The notes under the pieces were generated by a model, which was given only the letters and a program-made list of their open reading frames with translations, had not been told where the DNA came from and made no database searches. From contig CM019824.1 of assembly GCA_009763385.1 (NCBI GenBank), forward strand, positions 153,580,305 through 153,644,304: a stretch of DNA of 64,000 nucleotides, in the 5' to 3' direction. Shown here one piece after another: positions 31,201 to 42,317 of this stretch. The position numbers and the translations under genes are program-made. This DNA is from Coix lacryma-jobi var. lacryma-jobi. Lineage: Eukaryota > Streptophyta > Magnoliopsida > Poales > Poaceae. Position 1 is the stretch's first letter; each line of letters begins with the position of its first letter.

Positions 31201-33069
31201 GTTGCTTATGTGAGCAAAGCCTTGGGCTCTAAAACTCAAGGGCTATCTACCTACGAAAAGGAAAGTTTGGCTATTTTGCTGGCTATTGATCAACGGAAAG
31301 CCTATCTCCAACCCCAAGAGTTCATTATTCATACAGATCAGCAGAGTCTAGTGCACCTAACTGATCAACGACTGCATACATACTGGCAGCAGAAAGTGCT
31401 CACCAAATTGATGAGCTATTAGTATAAGATCAGCTATAAGAAAGGTATCACCAACTGTGCTGCTGATGCCCTCTCTCGTGCTCCTCATCCTGTAGCTTCT
31501 CTCAATGCCATTTCTGTTGCTCAACCATTATGGCTTCAAGCATTACAAGCTAGCTATGAGTCCAGTGGTGCTGCCCAAAAATTGTTAAGTTCACTAGCTC
31601 TACACAACCCCCATGGTCATTTCAGTTTGCACCAAGGCATTATTAAGTACAAGAATACAATCTGGCTGGGCCATTCTGCTGACTTGCAAACTAAAGTTAC
31701 TGAGCAACTTCATGCTTCCCCTCTGGGTGGACATTCTGGGACTCTGGTTACCTATCAGCGGGTGTCCAAATTATTCTTTTGGCCACACATGAAGCTCTCC
31801 ATCAAGTCCTTTGTTTCTGAATGTCACATATGTCAGCAGGTGAAAACTGAAAGAATTCCATACCCAGGTTTGTTACAACCACTCCCTGTCCCAAAGCAAG
31901 CTTGGTCTGTAGTCACCATGGATTTCATTGAAGGTCTCCCAATCTCATCTGGTTTCAATTGTATATTGGTGGTAGTGGACAAGTTTTCCAAATATTCTCA
32001 TTTCATAAAATTGAAACACCCTTTCTCTGCATTATATGTGGCTCAACAATACATGGAACATGTCTACAAACTCCATGGCATGCCTTCGGCTATAGTGTCT
32101 GACAGGGACAAGATTTTCACTAGTGGCCTATGGAGAGAGTTATTCAGGCTGTCTGGTACCAAATTGTGCATGAGTTCAGCATATCATCCACAAAGTGATG
32201 GACAAACTGAAAGAGTGAATCAGTGTATCGGAAACTATCTCAGATGTTTTATTCATTCATGCCCACACCGCTGGTCTCAATGGCTCCATCTGGCCGAATA
32301 TTGGTATAACACCTCTTACCACTCGGCCCTGCAACATTCTCCTTTTGAAATTCTGTATGGCCATAATCCCAAGCACTTCGGTATTGATCCTGACTTGGAT
32401 TGTGTGATATCTGATCTGGACCAATGGTTAAAGCAGAAACAGTCAGTAACAGCTCTAATCCAACAGCAGTTGCTTCGGGCACAGCAACGTATGAAGCATC
32501 AAGCAGATAAACGCCGTAGTGATCGCCAGTTTCAGGTGGGCAATCGAGTTTGGCTCAAGCTCCAACCATATGCTCAAGGTTCAGTAGCCTCTCGAGTCAG
32601 CCCGAAACTGTCTTATCGCTACTTTGGCCCTTATGAGGTTGAAGAGAAGATTGGCACGGTGGCCTATAAACTGAAACTTCCTCCACACTCTGTCGTGCAC
32701 AATGTCTTCCATGTCTCTCTACTCAAACCTATGCGAGGTATCGGACCTGTTCCCTTCTCACCATTACCAGCAGTTGTTCCTTCTGTGCAGGTTCTAGAAC
32801 GTGTTCTTGACCGCCGGGTCCATTCTCGCAACAACCGTATCTATCATCAGCTGCTCATTCAGTGGGAAGACACTCCACCAGAATTGGCCACCTGGGAAGA
32901 CGAAGATGAGCTGCTCCGCCGGTTCCCACAATTCACGGCTTGGGGACAAGCCGTTGCAAATGAAGGGGGTAATGTCACGGTCCGATCGACTAGTCAGTTA
33001 CCCAGCCCAAAGGAGAAGAGGAAGGGAAAGCCCAATGCGAAATACGTCGGCCCAGAGTGGGGCAAATAG
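28278..33069 (+). pseudogene. Reina gag-pol with chromodomain, three breaks
   Basis: The ATG at 28278 opens gag, with a coiled-coil N-terminus, a retrotransposon gag domain and one zinc knuckle near 29442-29490. Next come an aspartic protease with an intact DSGSS site (about 29686), a reverse transcriptase with FIDD near 30702-30713, RNase H, the integrase HHCC finger and DDE core, and a chromodomain (about 32796-32945). Breaks are: a TAG at 29523-29525 in the gag-protease link; a one-base frame change near 31186-31196 in RNase H, at an A run; and a TAG at 31420-31422. All other parts read well, so decay is mild. The last about 32 codons, with the stop at 33067-33069, lie inside the 3' LTR. 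Confidence 0.88.
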
Positions 33070-33310
33070 CCGGCCTGTTGCATCGGGAGAATTCGCTGCG
33101 TATCGAACAACTGTAAGGGGATGGGTTTAAAAGGGGAAACACGGGAACTGATTGGGTCATCTTGGTTGGTGTCGGACTTGGCGGCGGGCTGCGGCTCGAG
33201 GACGCCGATGGCAACCGATTCCGTCGTTTCTGTAATAGCTACTCTATCTAAGAATTTGATCTCATGGTTTCTTCGCCACCCACATACATCTCCGCTAGTT
33301 TACTCTGACA
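32973..33310 (+). repeat. 3' LTR of the Reina element
   Basis: Same length and ends as the 5' LTR, followed by the duplication ATCCG. Its first about 97 bases also encode the C-terminus of the polyprotein. Confidence 0.9.
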
Positions 33311-33984
33311 ATCCGCCACCACCAGCAACATGGCGACAGACGCCTCAGCCTCTCCCACTCCTTTCCCAACCTCTGCTCCTAGTCAGGACGTGGCTCTCAA
33401 CTCCCAGATCGGCGTCACCAAGCTCCTGATCATGGCGCACACCAGGTGTTCGACACCAAGTCCCTACCAGGTTGCCTACACTCTAGTGTCCACAGCTCCA
33501 CCCTTGGCACCGGCAATGAGCCTGGATGCCATCCTCGACTTCCCTTGTACAAGCACTGAGCTCGGCATGGTGGTGCTCACCATGGGCTCAACGCGAGGTC
33601 GAGGCTGTGACACATGCATTCTATTACCTACCAGCACCACTATGATGCCCGTGACCACATTTTGGGCATCACTTATCTCGACTGCTATGCTGCTCGTGGG
33701 TGCTACCATCACCAAGCATCTCCACGCCACCTCGCCCACCAACATCAATCTTAGGAAAGGTAACAAGATACCCAAATCTCCATGGCTGCTAGATACAGAG
33801 GTGTTTCGTTCATGGTCTTTCAAAATGCAATTGCTCAGTGGGTTTCTGCTTGAGGTGTCGCCATGGTATTTATCTGCAATCTATCTATCTGTTTGGACAG
33901 CAGCTCAACAAAGGGTCCAATGTAATGGTGCATGGCTAGAGATGGGAAAAACATGCATGAGGTCAGCACTTGCTATTTCAGTAC
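33311..33984 (+). other. Unclassified sequence flanking the Reina element
   Basis: The left partner of this sequence is 27240-27720. A plus-strand frame starting at an ATG at 33330 and running to 34037 is open (235 codons), but its composition is Thr/Ser/Pro-rich and I recognise no family. It could be part of a decayed gene or transposon. Confidence 0.3.
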
Positions 33985-34585
33985 ATGTGCAGACAACTGC
34001 AAGATTTCAGGACATGGTTGTTGTGGTGGTGTCATAGTGAGTGGATTGGTTTGATTCAGTCAAATTATTGGAGGGAAGTACAGTGGAATTATTGCCCGCT
34101 TTTTGTTGAGGGCACCATAACTGATGAACAATCTGTTAAAATGATGCATGGCTGGAAGCCCCCATGGGTGTCTTATGCGTGTGGAAACATTGTTGTCCAC
34201 CATCCTGCTAGTAGCCTAATCATAGTGCTCTTGGGCACTAACACCAAAGCAAATAATTGGGAACACTACAAGTTGAGTTATAGATGGATTGTCACTGCTG
34301 AATTGTTTTATTTTTCTGATGGCCAAGAGAAGAACGGATTCAGTTATGAAGACAATTGTCAGGTTTGGCATTGCACTGAGACAAAACAGTATATCCCTCT
34401 ATTGGCATTTGATTCATGGGTTTTGGAGACCTATTTCTCAGAAGGGGTGGAGTTAGATTTTCCATGGTACAATCAGCACAATCTTTACTTCCATCTCTTA
34501 GCTAATACTAGAAGGACAGTGCTGCCATTCCATCAGGAACTGTTGCCATTTGATAACATATCATTCACTAATCTTTGGGAGATTG

Positions 34586-37092
34586 TGAAGGGTCGAGATG
34601 GCGGACTAGAGGGGAGGTGAATAGTCTTTTCTAAAATTAATCTCACCGGCTAACCGAAACAAATGCGGAATTAAAACTATCGGTCTAGCCAAGACTACAC
34701 CATCTACCTATTAACTTTAGCACCTTACAAAAGATCCTAAACAAAGCAAATAAGGTGTTAGGCTAGCTAGAGCTCACCTAATCAATCTAGCTTGCAAGGT
34801 CACACAAACCTATGCAACTAGTACTCTAATCAAACCGGGGAGCTCCTAATCAATCTAGTGATGCAAAGCGCATAAAGCCTAAGCTCACTAGCAATGCTCA
34901 ATAACAAGGCTACACAAGCCAAATTAGAGAGCTCAAAATACTTAGCTACACAAACTAAGCAATGTGACTAACAAGGCTACTCAAGCCAATTAGTCACGCA
35001 AGAGATCTACTTCTAAGCTACACAAGCAAAGAAGGTAACTAGCAAGCTACACAAGCTAACTAATTACAAGAGCAACTATTTAAGCTACACAAGCTAGATA
35101 GCTACACAAGAGCAACAACTAAACACTAGCACAAGTATGAGTATGGAAATACAAGCTAGTGAATGGAGATAGCAAACCACCGAGAAGATGAAAACAATGT
35201 TGACACGGTGATTTTATCCCGAGGTTCAGTTGGTTGCCACCAAGCTAGTCCCCGTTGAGACAAGCTCAAGGTTGTCGCCGGTCCTCTTGCTAGTGGTGAC
35301 TACACTAGTCACACTCTCCCCAAGGAGTGCTTACCACAAGCTCTAGCACTCGACCCGGCCAAACCACTTGACGCTCTTCACGTCTCTCTTTTACTAGAGT
35401 TGCTCTTCGCGATCTCCCGCGGGGTGAGCACAACACCCCTCACATAGCGGTCGCCTTTGGAGCACCACTCAATCTCCGAGCGTGCTACCACGGAGCACAC
35501 ACAAGCCTCCAAGCCGTCTAGGAGGTGGCAACCTCCAAGAGTAACAAGCACCACCGGCTTGCAACTCGATCACCTAGTGCCACACTTGCAATCTCTCATG
35601 CACCGCACTAGAATCTCTCTCTCACTTAGCGGATATGATTAGCACTAATCCCAAGTGAGTTGGAGGGCTCCCAAGCACTCTCACACAAGGACACTAAGTC
35701 CCCAAGGTGCCCAACATGTCAAATGGCCGGCCACCACCTCTATTTATAGAGGGAAACCTCAAACTAGCCGTTTGAAATCGTGCTGAAAAATGAACTGCGG
35801 ACAGTCCACCCTTATAACCCCGGACAGTCCGCCCTTATAACGAAACTAGCCGTTAGGAGCTGCAACGGTCACCCCGGACAGTCCGCCCTTTGGGCCCGGA
35901 CAGTCCGCCGTTGAAAATCGTCAGCCTACACAGAACCTGTCCAGCAACCTTGTTCTCCGAAAAATTAGCCGGCGGACAGTCCGCCCTTATAGGCCCGGAC
36001 AGTCCGCCGTTCACCTGTCAACCCGAGAACAGTGCGCTCGTAGCGTCCGATGCATCCCCATCGGAGCGTCCGAGGCCCGCGGACAGTCCGCCACGAAAAT
36101 GGCAGACAGTCCGCCACTCTCCAGAAAGCTTCCCACGAGAACGGCCATAACTCTTAGCTCCCAACTCGGAATTCGATGATCTTGGACATTTTGGAAAGCT
36201 TATTCAGAGGGCTACAAAACCCACATGAACTAATGATCCAAAGCACAAAGGATCAATACAGTTTTCCAATCCAAGAACCATCACTTCTCTTTTTCAATCA
36301 AAGTTTTCTCCAAAGCTTCTCCAACTTCTTCTCCTTTGCAAATGTGCCAACACCACCAAGTGTATACAACCTTGTGCATGTGTGTTAGCATTTTCACAAT
36401 CAATTTTCAAAGGATTTTCACTTGCACTCACCACGCCACTCGATCCTAGTAACAACGCAATGTTAGATCGCTCAAGTGGCACTAGATGACCGATATGCAA
36501 ACAAGTTTGCTCCTCTTGATAGTATGACCATCTATCCTAAACCCGGTCATAATCTTCTCTACACACCTATGACCGGTGAAATGAAATGCCCTACAAATAT
36601 ACCTTTGTCTTGCGCATTCCATTCCAACTCCATCAGTGTTGATGCAACACATGCACCAACCTATATCAAGTGATATGATCCACTTCATATCATCACATGG
36701 CCTCCATGGTCCATCAATCTTGACCTCACTTGCTCTTCACCATTGCTTCGGTCCTTCGGCGCCAAGTCTTTGCTCAAGCCTCCCGACACTCGGTACCAAC
36801 GGCTTCAAAGCCTCCAACTTGCCCTTCACTTCCGCAACCGGTTCATCAAGCCAAGCCTTGCCTTGATCTTCACTGTCTTAGCCATATGACCACATGTCAT
36901 GTCACATATGCAATAAGCTCATTCTTCATCACATGCATGAGCATTACAACATCCTTCAAGCCATTACACCTCTATGACATATGTTGCTCATACATGATCA
37001 CCTGTGGACTTATCACCTGTGTATCTCACATAAACACCATTAGTCCACCTAAAGTTGTCACTCAATTACCAAAACCAAACTAGGACCTTTCA
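34586..37092 (-). repeat. LTR of the gag-only element (3' LTR on the element strand)
   Basis: It runs from TGAAGGGTCGAG to ACCTTTCA on the plus strand, that is TGAAAGGTCC to CCCTTCA on the element strand. It holds many AAGCTACACAAGC-type short repeats (34900-35130), a TATA box (35741-35750) and seven exact GGACAGTCC motifs plus one variant (35799-36116). The open frames here translate repeat sequence and recur in the other LTR. Confidence 0.9.
35741..35750 (-). promoter_or_regulatory. TATA box of the gag-only element LTR
   Basis: The element strand reads TCTATAAATAGAGG; the other LTR has the same sequence near 43472-43482. It lies just downstream of the GGACAGTCC cluster on the element strand, as expected for a promoter with upstream motifs. 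Confidence 0.55.
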
Positions 37093-37106
37093 ATCTCCCC
37101 CTTTTT
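37093..37106 (-). other. Polypurine tract of the gag-only element
   Basis: The element strand reads CCAAAAAGGGGGAGAT directly before the LTR start TGAAAGG, the correct place for plus-strand priming. Confidence 0.8.
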
Positions 37107-40100
37107 GGTAATTGATGACAACTCTACAAAGATATGGAATTTTAAGCTTATTCCAAGCTAGCACTTTACAAGAATGCAAATTGCTAACATGGTTTGGATT
37201 CTATGTTACTTATCCGTCATTAAGACCACATATGAAGATTTGGATAAGTACTATACAACCCGACTTGGTAGTGTTAACTCCCCCTACATGTGTGCTTAAA
37301 TGGTTTGGTTTAAAGCTTGCACACATGCATAAATATGAAATTTGTGGGAGTGTTAGCACTACTAAGTGATGCTAAGGTATACAAGATAGAATTATACCTT
37401 TGAAGCGTGTACACCAAATTTGAATCTTCCTTAGCATCAACCTTGCTAGAAACAAGTGAAACTAGATACCACGTGAGATCAACATTATAATCAAGGTTCT
37501 AGTTACCACTTGTTAAACTAAGACTATGCTCTAGATACCAAATAAAGGAAAACAATCATCATCCAAGTCTTAGCTCTAGCAAATATTGCACACAAGCATG
37601 TAGGAATGTAAAACATATGCAATGTGAGCAAGCAAATGTAATGCACAAACAAATGCATTAATCATGTATTCATGAGCTTGCTCCCCCTACTTGTGTGCTC
37701 TCTTTTGTCCAAGAATTTTGATCCTTTTGATCCATGTCCATCTTTTGTTTTTCTCCCCTTTGTCCTTGACATTTTTTTTTGCCACAAATTCTTCCCCTAT
37801 CATATCATATCTTTGGCACTTTCTCCCCCTTTGTCATCAATGACCATAAAAGGTATGCTCTTTTCATACAAAGGGTGACACTAGGGTAGATGGTTGACAC
37901 TTGAGTCTTGATGTTTGATGGACACCACCATATGTGTTGGAATGACACCATGTGTAGGATCTTTGACCTTGATACCAATAGGTGGGGCACCTTCTCTTAT
38001 GTAGCATGGGTCATTCACTTGATAAACTTGAGCTCTTGTTGGTGAGGGATGCTTTGCTTGATTTGATCACTTAACGTTGATGATCACTTGACATCTTGTA
38101 GGATACCACTTGTGAGCTTGATCTAGACACCACTTGGTAAATATCACTTGAAAGATCATATACCATCTTGAATAGATACCATGTGAAGAAATGATGAGTC
38201 TAGATACCACTTGAATGATAGTTTAAACTTGATATCCATTTGCATTATTGTCTTCTTCTTGAACTCTTGTCATGAGCCTCTCATTTGTGAATTGAACTAT
38301 TAAACTTGCACAAGATATCTAACTCGGTTTGCTCTAGAGTAAGCTTCTTCACACATCTTTCAATGGTTATCTTACTCACGTTGAATTAGACACTCGAATG
38401 CTCATCTTCTAGATCAAGTACTTGGGTTCACTAGCTCATGAACAAACTCATATACTAACCACTAGATCATATAATCAAACAAGCAATAGTGGTAGGCTAT
38501 GAATTTAAACTTTTCATTTGTTATGCATGATCCTATTAAGCATGTACTATATGCACTAACCGCATACTAGTAAGGGATGAAATGATCATGCACATTACCA
38601 TGATACCTTTGCTATCTTGGAGTAGAGGATAGTCATTTGATTCCAATTAAGCTCCAAATAGCAATGTGAAGTCCATGGTGAAGACCAATAGATACCAATT
38701 GATAGAGCAAATCTTCACTCATATGATCAAGTGCACTAGCTCAATGTTGTGGTTGACATTGCTTCTTCGTTTGATCTTTGCTTGCATATATGAATACCAC
38801 TCATGATTTGCTTCTCTATTTTGGATGTTGCTTGCTTTCTTTCTTAATCAATCTCTTGATTGCTCCAACTAAGCATCTCCAATGATACTTTAGATCACCA
38901 CTTCCATGTTAGCCTTCCAAGCCTCGCTTGGTTAACCTACCAAAGGCGGTAAGCCCCTACGAAAGGGAGAAGTGACCTCTCTCCAAAGAATCATCCTTGA
39001 TACTCACTTGAATGGACCTTGTTTGATTGATCCTTTTGAACTCTTCTTGAAATGTAACTTTGAATCCATTTTTGAGTCCTTTTCTTTCTTTCAAATGATC
39101 TTCAATTTGATACTAGAATTTGATCTTTATCTTCATCTTGATGTTGGTCTTGATCTTCAATTTGAGTACCAAATTGTGTGCAAAATGCACTTCTCAATTG
39201 AATGACCTTGTACTCATTTTTTCATTGCTTCTAGATCATCTCAAAACCAAACATAGGTCCCTCAACCACTTATAAATATGATTCTAATTTGAGGGCCTTT
39301 CAATCAAAGTGACTTGAGATCTATCCAATAATTGTCACTTTTCTGGCAGATTCTGTCCTTCTCAAGAAAACATGCATATCTCCCAAAATATAAGTCCAAT
39401 GACCATGAAATTTGGTGGAGATGTGCCTTACTAAGTGTTCTAGCAGCCATAAAAATTTGGGCTTCATTGGACTTCTAGATTGCTACCAGATTTTGCATCT
39501 TTACACACTACTACATGCTGAAAACTGCTGCACTTGTGTTGACAAGATCCACTCCAAAACCGAAGCATCACTTATCCAATTATTATGAATTTTGCATAGA
39601 AACTAATAACATAAGTGTAGAGCATGTGTACCAAATTTCAAGCCAATCCAATTAGATTTGATCATTCAAACATGGCTATCTTCTCAGCTCACTCAGATTT
39701 CAGATTTTGGACAGATTTCTATATTTGAGCTATACTTCTTCAAATTGAATCAAACTTGAGATAAACTTGCTTGAACATCAACACAAGACATATATCCATG
39801 CAAATCCACTTACTAAAGGTCATCTTGTGAACATATCCAATCAAACTAACTCAAACTTGATAACTAAGCAATTTATCCATTCAATCATCTTATAGCAAGC
39901 AACATATGCATATATATCCAATTCAATCAACTCATATGCATCTAGAATAACATGATCAACTAGAGATATACCTTAGTAGCATATGTTCATCCAATAGCAA
40001 GCTTCTTCATATATCATTTGCAAGCCTTCAAATATTTCCAATCAACCACCACAACTAGTATGTGACACTTGCATGTTGTAGCACAATTGGACTTCACTTG

Positions 40101-40217
40101 ACTTGACTTAGCATTGGGATGAGAATAGCTATAAGCTTCATTACTTGATTCAATCACGTGATGAACAATATGAAATCAATTGAATCAAGCCTCCAATGCC
40201 ATGGTACCTACACACAT
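37107..40217 (-). other. Non-coding filler of the gag-only element
   Basis: These 3.1 kb occupy the place of pol. The sequence is AT-rich with many short variants of CTTGA, CACTTGAT and GATACCA and no frame longer than about 80 codons. No protease, integrase or reverse transcriptase motif is seen on either strand. Confidence 0.7.
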
Positions 40218-42266
40218 TCATCCACTAGTTGATGGTACCCAAACTTGTTTGGGTCCTCTCAAGTTAGGCGCAACATACTTTGGCATAGCCTTAGTATGAG
40301 TAGCGGGATGAGTTGCAATAGTAGCCTTAGAGGTACCATTTTCATCCTTTCTAAGCACAATATTATCATCAATTGAAATAGGCTTAGAAGTTTTACCTAG
40401 GGGACATGAATTAGCCATGTGTCCCCTTTCCCGGCATGAGTAGCAAATTCTCTTTGATTGAGCCTTTTCTTCCTTGCTCAAATGTTGCTTCTCATTGCCT
40501 TACTTCTTCTTGTTTGCTTGAGCCTTCTCCTCAAGCTTGTTTGGACAACCCGAAGCTAGGTGGCCCAATTCATCACAATTGTAGCACATGATGTGAGCCA
40601 AATCTTTCTTCATTTCTTCATTCTTGCTCATCATCATCTTGACATCTTGGATATGAGTTGGATGCCTTACTCTTCCGCCCCTTCTTGTTTTCTTCTTCTT
40701 TACCATCAAGTCACCACCATCACGGTTGATCTTGACTTGATCTTGGGGCTTTTTTTTTTGCTCAAGTTGTGGCTTTGGTTGAGGCTCTTCTTGTTGCTTC
40801 ACCAATTGCTTGGTTGGGCACATAGAGGTGAGATGTCCCCTAGTGCGGCACTTGAAGCACTTGACATGCTTGAGTCTCTCTTCTTCCTTCTTCAACTTGA
40901 GCTTCTCCTTGTTTGGGCAAGCATTTGCAAGATGTCCCATCTCATGGCACCGATAGCACATGAAATGAGATAGCTTCTCTTGTTCTTGCTTCTTCATCTC
41001 TCTTTCATACTTCTTCTTTCCCCATCTTTTGCCTTTGATCTTGCTCTTGTTGAAGCCAATGCCACTCTTGTCACCATAGCTCTTTTGATTCTTCAACATG
41101 TGCTCAAAGGTGACTTTGGAGTTGTAGCACCTCTCTAACTTGTTGCTCAAATTCTTCACTTCACTTTTGAGCTCATTGTTCTCCTTCAAAATGTTAGTCT
41201 CACAAGACATAGAAGTAGAACAAGCATCTATATGTGAAGAACATGACATAGATAATAAATCATCACAAGAGGTGGATACATGTTTCTTCTCTACATCACA
41301 TGGGTTAGCACAAATATGTGATTGATCATTTGACCCAAATGATGAGCTCTCACTAGTTTTAGTTTCTTCATTAGAAAGCTTCTTAGTGAGAAAAGCATGG
41401 TCTTGTACCAAGTTGTCATGAGCAACACTAAGTTCCTCATGAGTCAATTTAAGCTCATCATGTGAACAAGTAGTAACATAAAGTAGATGCTTTTGTTGTT
41501 CACATGCATTCTTTAGAAATGAGTTTTCTTTTGTCAATTTCATTGTTTTAGCCATCTCATTTTCTAAAGCCTTAGTGAGTCTACATACAAGCTCAAAATT
41601 TGGATCATCACAATCAACTACCACATTAGCAATTGATACCTTAGTGTCACCATGTGACATGAAGCAATGTGGTGTAGTAGAAGAGCTTGAAGAGACATCA
41701 CTCTCATAGCTGTCATCATCATCATCATCATCATCAAGTGTGCATGGAATGACGTCATCATTTGCACCACTTGAGCTTCGGCTATGGTCACCGTCATCTT
41801 TGTCAAGTGATCTTGTGGATTGATCATCATCATCATCACTTGACCATGAGGTGGAGCAATCCTTCACAACAACCATGTTGCGGTCATGCTCAACATCCTC
41901 ATGTACCATCTATATGTGATCCTCCTTGAATTTGCCATCATCCCAAATAGAGAAATCACCATAGAGATATTTGAGTGCCATCCACATATCATGGGCACTC
42001 ACCGAAGTCATCACCCTGCCAAATATCTCATCTTGTAAAGCATTTGTTAGAAAACATTGGGCTTGTGCATCGAGTGTTAGGCAATTCTCTTGCGCTTGGC
42101 TTAGATTACTCTCATCCAAGGCATGAGTAAAACCAACAACAACGATCCACCAAAACTTCAGACCAAAAGCACGGAAATGATGAAGCATATGAAGTTTCCA
42201 CCGTGCATAGTGTGTGCCATCAAAAAAATGTGTGTCACACTCAACATCTAGCCAACTAGTCGCCAT
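40218..42266 (-). pseudogene. Copia-type gag with four zinc knuckles, two in-frame stops
   Basis: One frame runs from 42266 to 40218 (683 codons), interrupted by a TAG at 41910-41912 and a TAA at 40500-40502. The first about 118 codons have the copia gag (UBN2-type) fold signature, with W-x8-H near the start and the M-W-x2-L-x3-Y-G segment. A Ser/Asp-rich acidic stretch and a long coiled-coil region follow. Four CCHC knuckles (each C-x2-C-x4-H-x4-C) lie in the C-terminal third, near 40940, 40850, 40580 and 40430. The tail ends G-P-K-Q-V-W-V-P, which in Sireviruses lies at the gag-protease junction. There the frame stops and pol is missing. Gag coats the RNA and forms the particle. With stops it may be inactive, or may be made in short forms. 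Confidence 0.8.
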
Positions 42267-42303
42267 CCTCTCGGGTCGGTAAAGACCACAAATGAGAGAC
42301 CTA

Positions 42304-42315
42304 GCTCCGATACCA
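42304..42315 (-). other. Primer binding site of the gag-only element
   Basis: The element strand reads TGGTATCGGAGC, two bases inside the LTR. It is complementary to the initiator tRNA-Met 3' end with one change. Confidence 0.85.
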
Positions 42316-42317
42316 CT

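Larger units (their letters stand above)
27721..33310 (+). mobile_element. Reina-type chromovirus (Ty3/gypsy), structurally complete
   Basis: Two 338 bp LTRs (27721-28058 and 32973-33310) enclose a tRNA-Met type primer site (28061-28072) and a gag-pol. The target duplication ATCCG is intact on both sides (27716-27720 and 33311-33315). The short LTRs, total length of 5590 bp and C-terminal chromodomain fit the Reina lineage. The LTRs differ at about ten sites counted by eye, nearly all transitions, so insertion was not recent. Three coding breaks make it non-autonomous now. It lies in an unclassified sequence that continues at 33316. Confidence 0.9.

Noticed and set aside
35799..36116. Regularly repeated GGACAGTCCGCC units considered as a CRISPR-like array
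   Set aside because: Units and spacing are irregular, the site is within a plant LTR, and there is no reason for CRISPR in this genome.
35457..37083. Several frames of 60-120 codons in the LTR, repeated at 43133-44816
   Set aside because: They occur because the LTR is duplicated; there is no resemblance to proteins, and the sequence is repeat-like.
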